DNA of 64,000 bases from Pseudoxanthomonas sp. CF125 (GTDB taxonomy: Bacteria > Pseudomonadota > Gammaproteobacteria > Xanthomonadales > Xanthomonadaceae): the NCBI RefSeq assembly GCF_900104085.1, contig NZ_FNLD01000001.1:186001-250000 (forward strand), given 5' to 3'. Within the stretch, counting starts at the first letter, position 1; each line of letters opens with the position of its first letter. Both the position numbers and the translations under genes were made by a program. The notes under the pieces are model-generated. The model saw nothing but the letters and a program-made list of their open reading frames with translations. It did not search any database and was not told where the DNA came from. This document shows positions 1 through 8,668 of the stretch, in pieces.

Positions 1-447
1 CGGCATCCGGATACCGTCTCCATCATGGTCAACCATGCGGGCACGCTGGAGCAAACCGGGCAGTACGCCGCTTCGCTGAAGGAACTCCAGCGCGTACTGC
101 CGCTGGCGCGCGAAGTGCTGGAGAAAGGTCACCCGCAATTGCAGATGGCGTTGATGGTGCTTGCCCAGGCATCGGAGGGCTTGGGCGACACTTCGGGCGA
201 GATCGGCGCCTATCGCGAGTTGCTCGGGATCAGGCGCGCGCAGCTGGGGGAGGAAGACGCCAAGACCATCGACGCGGCATGGCGGCTGAGCCAGGCCCTG
301 GACGCCGCGGGGAAACGCGAAGAGGCCGCGAGCCTGCATTCCGAATACGTCGCGCCGCTGCTCGCCGCCGATGCCAAGACGCTTGCACCCGACCTGGCAA
401 AGTTGGCGGATGGCATACGCAAAGCCGGGAAAGAAGAAGCTTCCTGA
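1..447 (+). CDS. C-terminal part of a TPR-repeat protein (5' end outside window)
   Basis: The frame is open from the first base (reads RHPDTVSIMVNHAG) and stops at 445-447, so only the last 148 residues are visible. The sequence is helical and repetitive, with TPR-like units of the type seen in TPR_10/TPR_12 proteins (HAGTLEQTGQYAASLKELQRV, then MALMVLAQASEGLGDTSGEI, then AAWRLSQALDAAGKREEAAS). In this family such tails often follow a Ser/Thr kinase or stand alone as interaction scaffolds, but no kinase domain is visible here. It converges on the next gene with a 10-base gap. Function beyond protein-protein interaction cannot be assigned. Confidence 0.75.
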   Translation, partial: RHPDTVSIMVNHAGTLEQTGQYAASLKELQRVLPLAREVLEKGHPQLQMALMVLAQASEGLGDTSGEIGAYRELLGIRRAQLGEEDAKTIDAAWRLSQALDAAGKREEAASLHSEYVAPLLAADAKTLAPDLAKLADGIRKAGKEEAS

Positions 448-457
448 AAACCCCGCG

Positions 458-721
458 TCAGCGCACCACCACCGTGGTCGCCTTGTTGGCGATCAGGTAG
501 GGTTTCAGATCTTCGATCTGGCTGACCTTGCCGATCGCGCGCTGCGCGAATTTCTGGCCGGTGATGCGGACATGGCAATTCAGGAAAGGCCGCTCCTTGT
601 CCTTGCCCTTCGAGCAGTACACCACGCGCCCATCGCGGTCCCAGCCCAGTACCAGGCGTTCCTGGTTGTGGCTGGTGCGGTAGATCCAGCCTTTCTGGAT
701 ATCGGATTCGGACATCGCCAT
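458..721 (-). CDS. Small hypothetical protein
   Basis: An 87-residue protein with start ATG at 721 (a second ATG two codons on, at 715, is equally possible; a GAGA stretch lies about 8 bases before the first). It has no signal peptide and no membrane segment. The middle is a compact beta-rich stretch (RLVLGWDRDGRVVYCSKGKDKERPF) and the tail is basic. I do not recognise a family with certainty. Composition and codon use look like the surrounding core genes, which supports it as a real gene. It is transcribed towards the TPR gene and lies 74 bases downstream of the permease gene on the same strand, so it may be read through from it. Confidence 0.6.
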   Translation of the reverse strand: MAMSESDIQKGWIYRTSHNQERLVLGWDRDGRVVYCSKGKDKERPFLNCHVRITGQKFAQRAIGKVSQIEDLKPYLIANKATTVVVR

Positions 722-795
722 GGGATTGATCTCGTTGATTAAAGTTGTTTGATCGAGGCCGCGACAGCGGCCAATCATCTGCGGGAAAGTAAAGC

Positions 796-1701
796 TTACT
801 CGCCCGGTTTGGCCGCCGAGGTCGGCGCTTCCGATTCGGCGCGCCGGGCCAGCACCGCTTCGCGGTGCGCGATGTAGGCATTGGCGCCGAAGATGATGGC
901 GGCGCCCAACAGGGTCCAGTGATCCAGCGGCTCATCGAACAGCCACCAGCCGAACAGCACCACCAACGGCAGCTGCATGAAGGTGATCGGGGTCAGCGCC
1001 GAGACTTCGCCCAGCTTCAGCGCCCGCGTCCACAGCATGTGCCCGCCGGTGCCCATCACGCCTGCCGCTATCACCCATAGCCAGACGATGCCCTGCGGCC
1101 ACTGCCACACGCCCAGCGCCGGCAGCAGCGACATCGGCACCCACAGCAGCGTGGTGTAGATGACGATGCGGTCGGCCGGCTCGGTTGCCGACAGTTGCTT
1201 GATCTGGATCGCCACGATGCTGCTGAGCACGGCCGCCAGCACCGCGATGATCGAGTTGCTGCTGAACCCGGTCATGCCCGGGCGCACGATGATCAGCACG
1301 CCGATGAAGCCCAGGATCACCGCGGTCCAGCGCCGCGCACGCACCTGTTCGCCCAGCATCGCGGCGGCGGCGATGGTCACGAACAATGGCGTGGAATAGG
1401 ACAGCGACACCGCCTGCGCCAGCGGCAGGTGCCCGATGGCCCAGAACCCCGCCAGCATCGAACAGATGCCGATCAGGCAGCGGAACAGGTACTTCGGGAA
1501 CTGGGTGGTGCGCAGAAAGCCGGGTCCATGCCTGAGCAGCAGAGGCAGGGCGACGATCAGGCCGAAGAAGTTGCGGAAAAACGCGATCTCGAAGGTATGC
1601 AGGCTGGCCGAGGCCAGCCGTATCGCCACCACCATCAACCCGAAGAACAGCGTGCTGCCCAGCATGAGCAGGGCGGCGCGGACGGGAATGGGGAGGGGCA
1701 T
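796..1701 (-). CDS. DMT-superfamily (EamA) inner-membrane transporter
   Basis: A 301-residue polytopic membrane protein starting at MPLPIPVRAALLMLG (ATG at 1701). About ten hydrophobic segments are arranged as two EamA halves, with the typical first helix LMLGSTLFFGLMVVAIRLAS and a second-half repeat ending LLGAAIIFGANAYIAHRE. The family exports metabolites or amino acids, and the substrate cannot be told from sequence. The open frame extends 25 codons upstream of 1701, but those residues (QHPQPQTSVTNREP) look non-coding and fall in the duplicated block upstream. The promoter region therefore lies in a tandem duplication (1722-2380). Confidence 0.85.
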   Translation of the reverse strand: MPLPIPVRAALLMLGSTLFFGLMVVAIRLASASLHTFEIAFFRNFFGLIVALPLLLRHGPGFLRTTQFPKYLFRCLIGICSMLAGFWAIGHLPLAQAVSLSYSTPLFVTIAAAAMLGEQVRARRWTAVILGFIGVLIIVRPGMTGFSSNSIIAVLAAVLSSIVAIQIKQLSATEPADRIVIYTTLLWVPMSLLPALGVWQWPQGIVWLWVIAAGVMGTGGHMLWTRALKLGEVSALTPITFMQLPLVVLFGWWLFDEPLDHWTLLGAAIIFGANAYIAHREAVLARRAESEAPTSAAKPGE

Positions 1702-1800
1702 AGTGAAGAGCGGTTCGCGGTTCGTGACGCTAGTTTGCGGCTGCGGGTGCTGGTATGCAATTGCGGCCTGCATCACTGATGCGAGATCGCGTCGCTTCGC

Positions 1801-1894
1801 CCCCTTTTTGAAAAGGGGGCTACGGGGGATTTGCTCTTGATCTTGCTTCTAAAGCAAGAGCAAATCCCCCTCGATCCCCCTTTTTCAAAGGGGG
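1801..1894. repeat. Long palindromic repeat element, copy 1
   Basis: A large inverted repeat. The central stem pairs GGGGGATTTGCTCTTG with CAAGAGCAAATCCCCC around a short loop, flanked on each side by smaller CCCCTTTTTGAAAAGGGG-type hairpins. This arrangement is known as a dispersed intergenic repeat in many proteobacteria. It could also end transcription from murB, although no clear U-tract follows the outer stem. Confidence 0.75.
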
Positions 1895-1908
1895 AGGGAG
1901 AAGCGGTG

Positions 1909-2044
1909 CTACCAGACAGTTCCGACGATCTTGGGTTCCGGTTCGATAGCGACACCGAGACGCGCATGCACGGATTTGGCGATGCGACGCCGCGCCTGCG
2001 AAAGCAGCTGCTGCCCAGTCGCCGAACCATGATTCACCAGCACC
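1909..2044 (-). pseudogene. Duplicated 3' fragment of murB
   Basis: Read on the minus strand, this stretch encodes a diverged copy of the last ~45 residues of MurB ending in its own TAG at 1909-1911. It keeps VNHGSATG, the [15 protein letters not shown] motif with the catalytic-region glutamate, and a terminal VW in place of IW. One codon is inserted relative to the real gene (ARRRIA against ARRIA), so the reading frame is kept. There is no N-terminal part, so it cannot be a functional enzyme. Confidence 0.8.
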
Positions 2045-2380
2045 TCGTGACGCTAGTTTGCAGCTGGAGCTGCGGCTGCTGGTATGCGATTGCCGATTCC
2101 GGCCCACATCAATGATGCAAGGTGGCTTTAGCTTTGCCCCTTTGGAAAAGGGGGCTACGGGGGATTTGCTCTTGATCTTGATCCTGGACTGCGCCAAGAG
2201 CAAATCCCCCTCGGTCCCCCTTTTTCAAAGGGGGAGGAGAAGCGGTGCTACCAGATAGCTCCGATGATCTTGGGCTCCGGTTCGATAGCGACGCCGAAGC
2301 GCGCATGCACCGATTCGGCGATGCGTCGCGCCAGCGAAAGCAGCTGCCGCCCGGTTGCCGAACCATGATTCACCAGCACC
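2045..2380. repeat. Tandem duplication unit B (includes true 3' end of murB)
   Basis: This is the second copy of the unit starting TCGTGACGCTAGTTTGC at 2045. It contains the palindrome at 2137-2235 and then the authentic 3' end of murB (stop codon complement at 2248-2250). The similarity to unit A ends inside murB near 2380, where the gene continues uniquely. Confidence 0.8.
2137..2235. repeat. Long palindromic repeat element, copy 2
   Basis: This is the second copy of the palindrome described at 1801-1894, located immediately after the murB stop codon. The stem GGGGGATTTGCTCTTG/CAAGAGCAAATCCCCC is preserved while the loop differs (GATCCTGGACTGCGC-type sequence), consistent with selection on, or origin by, the hairpin. 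It may act as a 3' stabiliser or terminator for the pyrD-murB transcript. Confidence 0.75.
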
Positions 2381-3288
2381 AGCGCATGCGAAGCGGCCAC
2401 GCCGGCATCGCCGTCGCGGTACCCCTTCCAACCGCAATTTTCGATCATCCATGCGGCGGAAATCTTGCGGTTGTCGGCCGCATCGCCACGGAATACGGGT
2501 AGCCCGGCGTGTTGCCGTTGCAGCTCTTCGGCCAACGCGACCGGAACGATGGGATTCTTGAAGAAGCTGCCGGCGTTGCCGATGACGGCCGGGTCGGGCA
2601 GCTTGCGGCTGCGGATGCGGATCACCGCCTCGGCCACGTCGCGGAAAGTGGGCGAGTCCACTTCCATCGCCTGCAATTCCTCCGGAATGCCGGCGTAGTC
2701 CAGTTTCAATGCGCGCTGGCGCGGCAATGCGAACTCCACGGCGGTGACGATATAGCGATCGGGCACGCGCTTGAACAGGCTGTCGCGATAGGCGAACGCG
2801 CAGCTGGCGCGGTCCAGGCGCGTCACTGCGCCCGCGCTGCGGTCCCAGGTTTCCACGGCATGCACGAACTCGCCGACTTCCGTGCCGTAGGCGCCGATGT
2901 TCTGGATGGGCGCAGCGCCTGTCGTACCTGGGATCAGGGCCAGGTTCTCCAGGCCCATCAAGCCCTGCTGCAGCGTCCACAGCACCAGCGCATGCCACTG
3001 CACGCCGGCGTCGACGCGGACGATGGCCATCGAGCCATCGTCTTGGAGTATGTCGATGCGGTGGGTGTCCAGCGCGAGCACTGTGACTTCCGGATCGCCG
3101 GCGAACAGCAGATTGCTGCCGCCACCCAGCACCAGCGGTGCGGTTCCCCGAAACTCGGGCAGCGCCAGCACTTCGCCCAGCGCGCTGCTGTCGCTTACTT
3201 CCACCAGCCAGGGCGCGCGGGCCGCGACACCGAAGGTATTGCGCGAGCGCAGGTCCGCATCGGCGGTCAATCGCCACCGTGGATTCAT
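2248..3288 (-). CDS. murB: UDP-N-acetylenolpyruvoylglucosamine reductase MurB
   Basis: This flavoenzyme performs the second step of UDP-MurNAc synthesis in the cytoplasm. The 346-residue protein starts at [20 protein letters not shown] (ATG 3288), and that ATG overlaps the pyrD stop by four bases (ATGA), which decides the start. The FAD-binding half holds [11 protein letters not shown] and [16 protein letters not shown]. The C-terminal substrate domain holds YRDSLFK, the catalytic serine motif [10 protein letters not shown] and the late glutamate motif EPEPKIIG, as in type I MurB (E. coli-like). It is translationally coupled to pyrD. Its last ~45 codons are also present as a diverged downstream copy (1909-2044). 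Confidence 0.95.
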   Translation of the reverse strand: MNPRWRLTADADLRSRNTFGVAARAPWLVEVSDSSALGEVLALPEFRGTAPLVLGGGSNLLFAGDPEVTVLALDTHRIDILQDDGSMAIVRVDAGVQWHALVLWTLQQGLMGLENLALIPGTTGAAPIQNIGAYGTEVGEFVHAVETWDRSAGAVTRLDRASCAFAYRDSLFKRVPDRYIVTAVEFALPRQRALKLDYAGIPEELQAMEVDSPTFRDVAEAVIRIRSRKLPDPAVIGNAGSFFKNPIVPVALAEELQRQHAGLPVFRGDAADNRKISAAWMIENCGWKGYRDGDAGVAASHALVLVNHGSATGRQLLSLARRIAESVHARFGVAIEPEPKIIGAIW

Positions 3289-4340
3289 GCCGGAGCGACC
3301 GGACCGCCGCTGCGGTGTTCGCGGCGGCGGCGGATGGCTTCCACGCATTCGTGCACCAGCTCAGGCCCGCGGTAGACCAGGCCGGTGTAGCACTGGACCA
3401 GGGTCGCGCCGGCCGACATCTTGGCCACCGCATCGGCGCCGGACAGAATGCCACCCACGCCGATCACCGGAATGCTGTCGGGCAGGCGGGTGCGCAGTTT
3501 GCGCAGCACCATGGTGGACTGGTTCATCAGCGGTGCGCCGGAAAGGCCGCCGGTTTCGTGGGCCAGTGGATGGTCCTGCACGCTGATGCGCGAGACGGTG
3601 GTGTTGGTGGCGATGACGCCATCGACGGAAAGATCGCGCAGCACGCGCGCCACCGCGTCGATGTCTTCATCCGACAGGTCGGGCGCGATCTTCACCAGCA
3701 TCGGCACGCGCTTGCCGTGCTGCGCCCCCAGTTCCTCCTGCGATTCGCGCAGGGCGCCGATCAGCTGGCGCAGGGCCTGTTCTTCCTGCAGTTCGCGCAG
3801 GCCGGCGGTGTTGGGCGAGGAGATGTTGACGGTGATGTAGTCGGCGAGCGGATACACGCGTTCCAGGCAATACAGATAATCGGAAGCGGCGCGGTCGTTG
3901 GAAGTGTCCTTGTTGCGGCCGATGTTGATGCCCAGCAGTCCGGTCTTGCGGCGCGCGCGCTCCACATTGGCCACCAGCGCGTCCACGCCCTCGTTGTTGA
4001 AGCCCAGGCGGTTGATCACCGCCTTGTGCTGCGGCAGGCGGAACATGCGCGGCTTGGGATTGCCCGGTTGCGCGCGCGGAGTGATCGTGCCGATCTCGAT
4101 GAAACCGAAACCCAGCGCCAGCAGCGCGTCGATGTGCGCACCGTTCTTGTCCAGTCCCGCCGCCAGCCCGACCGGGTTGGGGAAGGTCAGACCGAAGGCC
4201 TTGGTGGGCAATGGTTCGATCTTTCTGGCCAGCAACGGACTGGTGCCCGTGCGGTAGGCCAGTTCCATGGCCTTGAGTCCCAACCCATGGGCGTGCTCGG
4301 CATCAAGACCGAATAGGAAGGGACGGGCGAAGTTGTACAT
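3285..4340 (-). CDS. pyrD: Dihydroorotate dehydrogenase (quinone), class 2
   Basis: This enzyme oxidises dihydroorotate to orotate using ubiquinone at the inner membrane, in de novo pyrimidine synthesis. The 351-residue length and the N-terminal amphipathic helix ([29 protein letters not shown]) are typical of class 2. Motifs seen are [13 protein letters not shown], the FMN and substrate segments [10 protein letters not shown] and [16 protein letters not shown] (with the catalytic serine region), [17 protein letters not shown] and the phosphate-binding IGVGGILSG. It is cotranscribed with murB, which overlaps its stop codon. The DUF4190 gene ends 3 bases upstream of its start. Confidence 0.96.
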   Translation of the reverse strand: MYNFARPFLFGLDAEHAHGLGLKAMELAYRTGTSPLLARKIEPLPTKAFGLTFPNPVGLAAGLDKNGAHIDALLALGFGFIEIGTITPRAQPGNPKPRMFRLPQHKAVINRLGFNNEGVDALVANVERARRKTGLLGINIGRNKDTSNDRAASDYLYCLERVYPLADYITVNISSPNTAGLRELQEEQALRQLIGALRESQEELGAQHGKRVPMLVKIAPDLSDEDIDAVARVLRDLSVDGVIATNTTVSRISVQDHPLAHETGGLSGAPLMNQSTMVLRKLRTRLPDSIPVIGVGGILSGADAVAKMSAGATLVQCYTGLVYRGPELVHECVEAIRRRREHRSGGPVAPA

Positions 4341-4343
4341 TCG

Positions 4344-4619
4344 TCAGCGCGTGCTCAGCCAGGCCAGGCCGCCGAAAAACAGCACGAAGGCGAAAATGGC
4401 CAGGACCGTGCCGATCACGACCACCCAGCCCAGCACCAGTCCGATGATGGCCATGGAATCGCCGTCCAGCGCCGGGTCCTGGCGGATTTCCTTGCGCGCC
4501 ATATGCCCAGTGACGATGGCGACCAGGCTTCCGAGAAACGGCAGCAGGGTCCAGCCCAGAATGCCGGATACCAGGCTGACGACGGCCAGCGTGCTGGTCT
4601 GTCGAACGGGAACGTTCAT
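4344..4619 (-). CDS. DUF4190-type small membrane protein
   Basis: A 91-residue protein starting MNVPVRQTSTLAVVSLVSG (ATG 4619). It has two hydrophobic helices (LAVVSLVSGILGWTLLPFLGSLVAIVTG and MAIIGLVLGWVVVIGTVLAIFAFVLFF) separated by a short loop with HMARKEIRQDP. This layout matches the DUF4190 family of small integral membrane proteins with no defined activity. It lies 19 bases after the aldehyde dehydrogenase and 3 bases before pyrD on the same strand, so one transcript could cover amaB, this gene, pyrD and murB. Confidence 0.8.
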   Translation of the reverse strand: MNVPVRQTSTLAVVSLVSGILGWTLLPFLGSLVAIVTGHMARKEIRQDPALDGDSMAIIGLVLGWVVVIGTVLAIFAFVLFFGGLAWLSTR

Positions 4620-4638
4620 CGGTCGGCTCCTGTGGTGA

Positions 4639-6171
4639 TCAGAGGTCGAACTTGATGCCCTGCGCCAGCGGCAGCGAGTCGGAGTAGTTGATGGTGTTGG
4701 TCTGGCGGCGCATATACACCTTCCACGCATCGGAGCCCGATTCGCGGCCACCGCCGGTTTCCTTTTCGCCGCCGAACGCGCCGCCGATCTCGGCGCCGCT
4801 GGTGCCGATGTTTACGTTGGCGATGCCGCAGTCCGAACCGGCCGCCGACAGGAACTGCTCGGCCGCCTTCAGGTTCTGGGTGAAGATCGAAGACGACAGG
4901 CCCTGCGGCACGGCGTTCTGCATGTCGATGGCTTCGTCCAGGGTTTCGTACTTCATCACGTACAGGATCGGCGCGAAGGTCTCGTGCTGCACCACTTCAT
5001 CGGTGTTCTTCAGGCCGGTGACGATCGCCGGCAACACGAAGTTGCCCGGGCGGTCGATGGCGGTGCCGCCGGTTTCGACGGTGCCGCCGCTGGCCTTGGC
5101 CTTCTCGATCGAAGCCAGGAACTGCTGCACGGCATGCGGGCTGTTGAGCGGGCCCATCAGGTTGGCCGGGTCCAGCGGATCGCCGATCTTGCTTTCCACC
5201 TGCTTGTAGGCCTTGATCAGCGTGGCCAGCACGTTGTCGTAGATCGATGAATGCACGATCAGCCGACGGGTAGTGGTGCAGCGCTGGCCGGCGGTGCCGA
5301 CCGCGCCGAACACGATGCCGGGGATGGCCAGCTTCAGTTCGGCGGTTTCGTCCAGGATGATGGCGTTGTTGCCGCCCAGTTCCAGCAGGCTGCGGCCCAT
5401 GCGATGGGCGACGCGTTCGCCGACGCGGCGGCCGACGGCGGTGGAACCGGTGAAGCTGATCAGCGGGATGCGCTTGTCATCGACGAACTTCTCGGCCAGC
5501 TCGATGCCGGCGTCGTTGATCAGGAAGAAGATGTCCGGGAAGCCGCCGGCCTTAAGCGCCTCGTTGCAGATCTTCATGCTGGCGATGGCGGTGAGCGGGG
5601 TCTTGTTGGACGGCTTCCAGATGCAGACGTCGCCGCAGATCGCGGCCAGGAAGGAATTCCAAGCCCAGACAGCGACCGGGAAATTGAATGCGCTGATGAT
5701 GCCGACCAGGCCCAGCGGCTGGTACTGCTCGTACATGCGGTGGCCAGGGCGTTCCGAATGCATGGTGTAGCCGTACAGCATGCGCGACTGGCCGACTGCG
5801 AAATCGGCGATGTCGATCATTTCCTGCACTTCGCCGTCGCCTTCGGGCTTGCTCTTGCCCATCTCCAGCGCGACCAGCGAACCCAGTGCGTCCTTGTGCT
5901 TGCGCAGCGCGTCGCCGCACAGGCGCACCGCTTCGCCGCGGCGCGGGGCCGGAGTGGTGCGCCACACCTTGAAGGCGGCCTGGGCGCGCGCCACGATCCG
6001 CTCGTAGTCCGCATCGCCGGTGGCTTCCACTTCCGCGATCACTTCGCCCGTAGTCGGATTGATCGATTGCAGCACCCCGGCGCCGGTGGCGGTGGACCAC
6101 TCGTCGCGGCCGAGATAGGTGCCGGAATTGGTCGGGCCAAGGCCAAGCGCCTTGAGCAGGTCAGCGGACAT
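4639..6171 (-). CDS. amaB: Aldehyde dehydrogenase, ALDH7/antiquitin type (aminoadipate-semialdehyde dehydrogenase)
   Basis: A 510-residue NAD(P)+-dependent dehydrogenase. The sequence resembles the ALDH7 family, whose bacterial members (AmaB) oxidise L-2-aminoadipate 6-semialdehyde in lysine/pipecolate breakdown. Seen directly are the cofactor-binding stretch [13 protein letters not shown], the general-base motif [10 protein letters not shown], and the catalytic cysteine in [12 protein letters not shown]. The C-terminal [22 protein letters not shown] and a long N-terminus are both typical of antiquitins. No other lysine-catabolic gene is adjacent, so the exact substrate is inferred from family only. 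Confidence 0.85.
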   Translation of the reverse strand: MSADLLKALGLGPTNSGTYLGRDEWSTATGAGVLQSINPTTGEVIAEVEATGDADYERIVARAQAAFKVWRTTPAPRRGEAVRLCGDALRKHKDALGSLVALEMGKSKPEGDGEVQEMIDIADFAVGQSRMLYGYTMHSERPGHRMYEQYQPLGLVGIISAFNFPVAVWAWNSFLAAICGDVCIWKPSNKTPLTAIASMKICNEALKAGGFPDIFFLINDAGIELAEKFVDDKRIPLISFTGSTAVGRRVGERVAHRMGRSLLELGGNNAIILDETAELKLAIPGIVFGAVGTAGQRCTTTRRLIVHSSIYDNVLATLIKAYKQVESKIGDPLDPANLMGPLNSPHAVQQFLASIEKAKASGGTVETGGTAIDRPGNFVLPAIVTGLKNTDEVVQHETFAPILYVMKYETLDEAIDMQNAVPQGLSSSIFTQNLKAAEQFLSAAGSDCGIANVNIGTSGAEIGGAFGGEKETGGGRESGSDAWKVYMRRQTNTINYSDSLPLAQGIKFDL

Positions 6172-6292
6172 GTGTTGCTCCTGGGTTCGGGTTTGGCCGC
6201 AGGCGGGGGAGCGCGGCCGAGAGTCCGGAATTTTAGCAGACGGGCGCTGCCGTCCGGGTGCTTCGATGCAGCGGCGGGGCAGCCGCAGAAGC

Positions 6293-6368
6293 GTGTAGGA
6301 GCGACGTGAGTCGCGAAGCCCGTATCGCGTCCAGGTCCAGAGCTTCGCGACTTACGTCGCTCCTACAC
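6293..6368. repeat. GTAGGAGCGAC palindromic (REP-like) repeat
   Basis: An inverted repeat whose arms read GTGTAGGAGCGACGTGAGTC and, 76 bases later, the complementary ACTTACGTCGCTCCTACAC. The same family occurs at 23451-23518, 60919-61013 and 62850-62918. It sits 16 bases past the stop of the Mur ligase gene and upstream of the amaB start at 6171, a typical intergenic REP position. The rest of 6172-6384 shows no gene. Confidence 0.85.
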
Positions 6369-6384
6369 CGTTCCCACAACGCTC

Positions 6385-8661
6385 TTATGCGGGCAGTTGG
6401 GGCAGCGCTTGGCCTGCTTGCCAGCCGCTGGCGGCCAGGTGGTCGAGCAGGGCGGTGACCTGCTCGCGTGCTTCCATTTCGTGGATAGGCAGCACCAGCA
6501 GGTCGCCTTCGCGGGCCCAGGCCAGCGGGATACGCGCTGCTTCCACTTCGTCCAGACAGGTGGTGAGAGCGCTCGGCGGCACGCCATCCTGCAGCAGTTG
6601 CGCGCGCATGATGTCCGCGATCTCGCCGGAAGCGCGGCCGCGTTCGTAGCCGGCGATGTCCTTCAGCACCACCAGTTCCGGCCGTGCGCGCGCTGCGGTG
6701 GCGGCCACGGCACGCAGATCGGCGTCCTCGCGATTGCCGGCGTGCCCCAGGATCAGGGCCAGTCGCCCCGTACGCCCCTGCGCATCCACTGCGTCGAGCA
6801 GGCCCTGCAGGCCGTCGGGGTTGTGCGCGTAGTCGACGAATACGTCCAGCTTTCCCAAACGCCAATGCTGCAAGCGGCCCGGGTTGTCGCCGCGGGCTCG
6901 CCCAAAGCGGCCAGCCACTTCGGCCAGCGTAGCGGCACCGATGCCGAGGGCCGCACCCGTCAGCACCGCACCGGCAAGATTGGCGATGTTGTAGCCGGCG
7001 CGTCCGCCCAGGGTCAGCGGCATCGAAGCCACATCGCCCAGATCGTGGGTGATGCCGTCGAAATGCAGCAGCAGCCGGCCCTGCCGTACGCCGCTGGTGC
7101 TGCCGCCGCCTTCGCGGTGCGTCACTAGCCAGGGCAGGTCGAAATCCATTGCGAACCAGCCCAGCGGACAGTCCAGAGTTGCGGATTGACGCCGCAGCAC
7201 GGGATCGTCGGCATTGAGCGTCAGCAGCCCTTGCTCATCGACCGCACGGGCTACGACCAGTTTGACCAGGGCCAGATCGTCTAGGTCGTGGATGCCGTAC
7301 TCGCCGAAATGATCGGCGGCGATGTTGGTGACGATGGCGGCGTTGGCATGGGCTATCGCCAGTCCCCGCCGCAGCATGCCGCCGCGTGCGGTTTCCAGGA
7401 TCGCGGCCTGCGCGCCACTTTGGCGCAAGGCGGTGCGCGCGCCGGTGGGGCCGGAGAAATCGCCGGCTTCCAGCGGCATGCCTTCGAAGTAGACGCCATC
7501 GGTGCAACTGTGCGCGGTGCGCCAGCCGTGCGCGCGCGCCATCGCGGCCAGCAGCCGCACGGTGGTGGTCTTGCCGTTGGAGCCGGTGACCAGAGCGGTG
7601 GGAATGGCGTGCAGCTCGGACCAGGGAACAGCATCGGGATCCGGCAGTTCGTCGATGAACCAGGTGTGGCTGCCTTCGCCTTCGCCGATGGTGGCTTCGT
7701 CGTCGTCGGCGAGGAAGGGCAGGCTATGCGCGTCGGCTGCGTGCATCAGTGCGATCAGGGCAGGGCGCGACTCGGCTTTTGCGGCCGCGCGCAAGGTATG
7801 CAATGCGGATTCTTCGTCCCAGATTGCAGCGTGCCCAGGGGAATGAGGTGGCTCTGGTGCTTCCCTTCTCCCACTGGGAGAAGGTGCCCGAAGGGCGGAT
7901 GAGGGAATGGACTCTCCGTCGTCAGTGTCGCCAGCTACACGGGCATGAACTTGATCCCAAATGCTTTCCAGAACCCATTCGGTCCGATCAAGCACATCGT
8001 GGTTCCAATAGCGCAGAGTCGTGACTCCCTGGCCCGCGACATACGCATCGCGTTTGGCGTCGCGTACCAAGTTTTCCGGCTCATTGTGCTGGCTGCCATC
8101 CAGTTCGATAACCAGTTTCAACTCGTGACAATAGAAGTCGAGCACGTATGGACCCATTGCCTTCTGTCGTCTGAATTTCTGGCCATGTAGGCGACGGTCG
8201 CGCAGAAAGGACCAGATCAAATGTTCGGGTTCTGTCGAGTTCTTTCTGAGTTCGCGGATGAAATCCCGGGTTCCCGCGTCGAAAGGCAGCTTCTTTCGGG
8301 AAGTGGCGCTGGTGTCCGGAACTCCCTCCCTCATCCGGCCTTCGGCCACCTTCTCCCGGTGGGAGAAGGGAAAGGCAAGGGCGGCCCACCAGGCCCACTC
8401 GTTGACCTCGGTGGCGGTGTAGAGCTGGTCGGCTGGTGCAGTGAAAGCGAGGGAAACGCCGCTGCGGTGGCGACGCAGGACTAGCGTGTCCTCTGACCAG
8501 CCCAACGCTTCGCGCGCAACCCGCACATTACGCTTCCACGCCTCCAGTACAGAATCGTCGAACAACAGCCCACGCAACGTCTCCAGCGCCGCGCCGGTGC
8601 CGGGGAAATACAAGTTATTGCCGGTGAGCCGGCGCGAGTCCTCGAACGGTTCGGGAAGCAC
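6385..8661 (-). CDS. Cyanophycin synthetase-like Mur ligase interrupted in frame by a DUF559 nuclease domain
   Basis: A 758-codon frame starting with GTG at 8661, 7 bases after the cphA stop. Residues 1-96 (PFEDSRRLTGNNLYFPGTGAALETL) and 268-758 form a Mur-ligase-type protein. It has the P-loop TGSNGKTTT (359-367), a second ligase motif LETARGG and the DYAHNPDG motif near the end of the central domain. It lacks the ATP-grasp half of CphA. Such short CphA-like ligases accompany cphA in related bacteria; their exact reaction is not settled. Residues ~97-267 are foreign: a DUF559 (PD-(D/E)XK, Vsr-like) domain with VLDFYC (D175) and VIELDGSQH (E186, D188), bounded by inverted repeats. Without the insert the protein would be 588 residues. 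Whether the hybrid still works is unknown. Confidence 0.85.
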   Translation of the reverse strand: MLPEPFEDSRRLTGNNLYFPGTGAALETLRGLLFDDSVLEAWKRNVRVAREALGWSEDTLVLRRHRSGVSLAFTAPADQLYTATEVNEWAWWAALAFPFSHREKVAEGRMREGVPDTSATSRKKLPFDAGTRDFIRELRKNSTEPEHLIWSFLRDRRLHGQKFRRQKAMGPYVLDFYCHELKLVIELDGSQHNEPENLVRDAKRDAYVAGQGVTTLRYWNHDVLDRTEWVLESIWDQVHARVAGDTDDGESIPSSALRAPSPSGRREAPEPPHSPGHAAIWDEESALHTLRAAAKAESRPALIALMHAADAHSLPFLADDDEATIGEGEGSHTWFIDELPDPDAVPWSELHAIPTALVTGSNGKTTTVRLLAAMARAHGWRTAHSCTDGVYFEGMPLEAGDFSGPTGARTALRQSGAQAAILETARGGMLRRGLAIAHANAAIVTNIAADHFGEYGIHDLDDLALVKLVVARAVDEQGLLTLNADDPVLRRQSATLDCPLGWFAMDFDLPWLVTHREGGGSTSGVRQGRLLLHFDGITHDLGDVASMPLTLGGRAGYNIANLAGAVLTGAALGIGAATLAEVAGRFGRARGDNPGRLQHWRLGKLDVFVDYAHNPDGLQGLLDAVDAQGRTGRLALILGHAGNREDADLRAVAATAARARPELVVLKDIAGYERGRASGEIADIMRAQLLQDGVPPSALTTCLDEVEAARIPLAWAREGDLLVLPIHEMEAREQVTALLDHLAASGWQAGQALPQLPA
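7862..8371 (-). mobile_element. 510-bp element with 45-bp inverted repeats encoding a DUF559 domain
   Basis: The two ends, 7862-7906 and 8327-8371, are inverted copies of one 45-base sequence (TCCCTTCTCCC...ATGAGGGA) with about four differences. Each arm itself folds into two small hairpins (TTCTCCCnnTGGGAGAA and GCCCTTCGGGC/GGCCTTCGGCC), and some differences between arms are compensatory, keeping the stems paired. Between the arms lies a complete DUF559 domain. The length is exactly 170 codons without an internal stop in the host frame, so the host gene stays open. No obvious target-site duplication is visible. An internal ATG inside the arm (residue 110 of the fusion, MREGV) could also start the nuclease independently. 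Confidence 0.75.
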
Positions 8662-8668
8662 GGAGATC

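Larger units (their letters stand above)
1722..2044. repeat. Tandem duplication unit A (promoter region + palindrome + murB tail)
   Basis: This block begins TCGTGACGCTAGTTTGC, carries a long palindromic element (1801-1894) and ends with a copy of the last ~45 codons of murB. It is followed head-to-tail by unit B, which has the same order and starts with the same 17 bases at 2045. The two units are similar but clearly diverged, with small indels, so the duplication is not recent. It fills the whole gap between the DMT transporter and murB together with unit B. Confidence 0.8.

Noticed and set aside
1801..2235. CRISPR array
   Set aside because: There are only two copies of a large palindrome inside a tandem duplication; no regular short repeats with unique spacers and no cas genes.
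5251..6309. Plus-strand open frame opposite the aldehyde dehydrogenase
   Set aside because: It is a shadow of amaB, which has its catalytic Cys and Glu motifs on the other strand.
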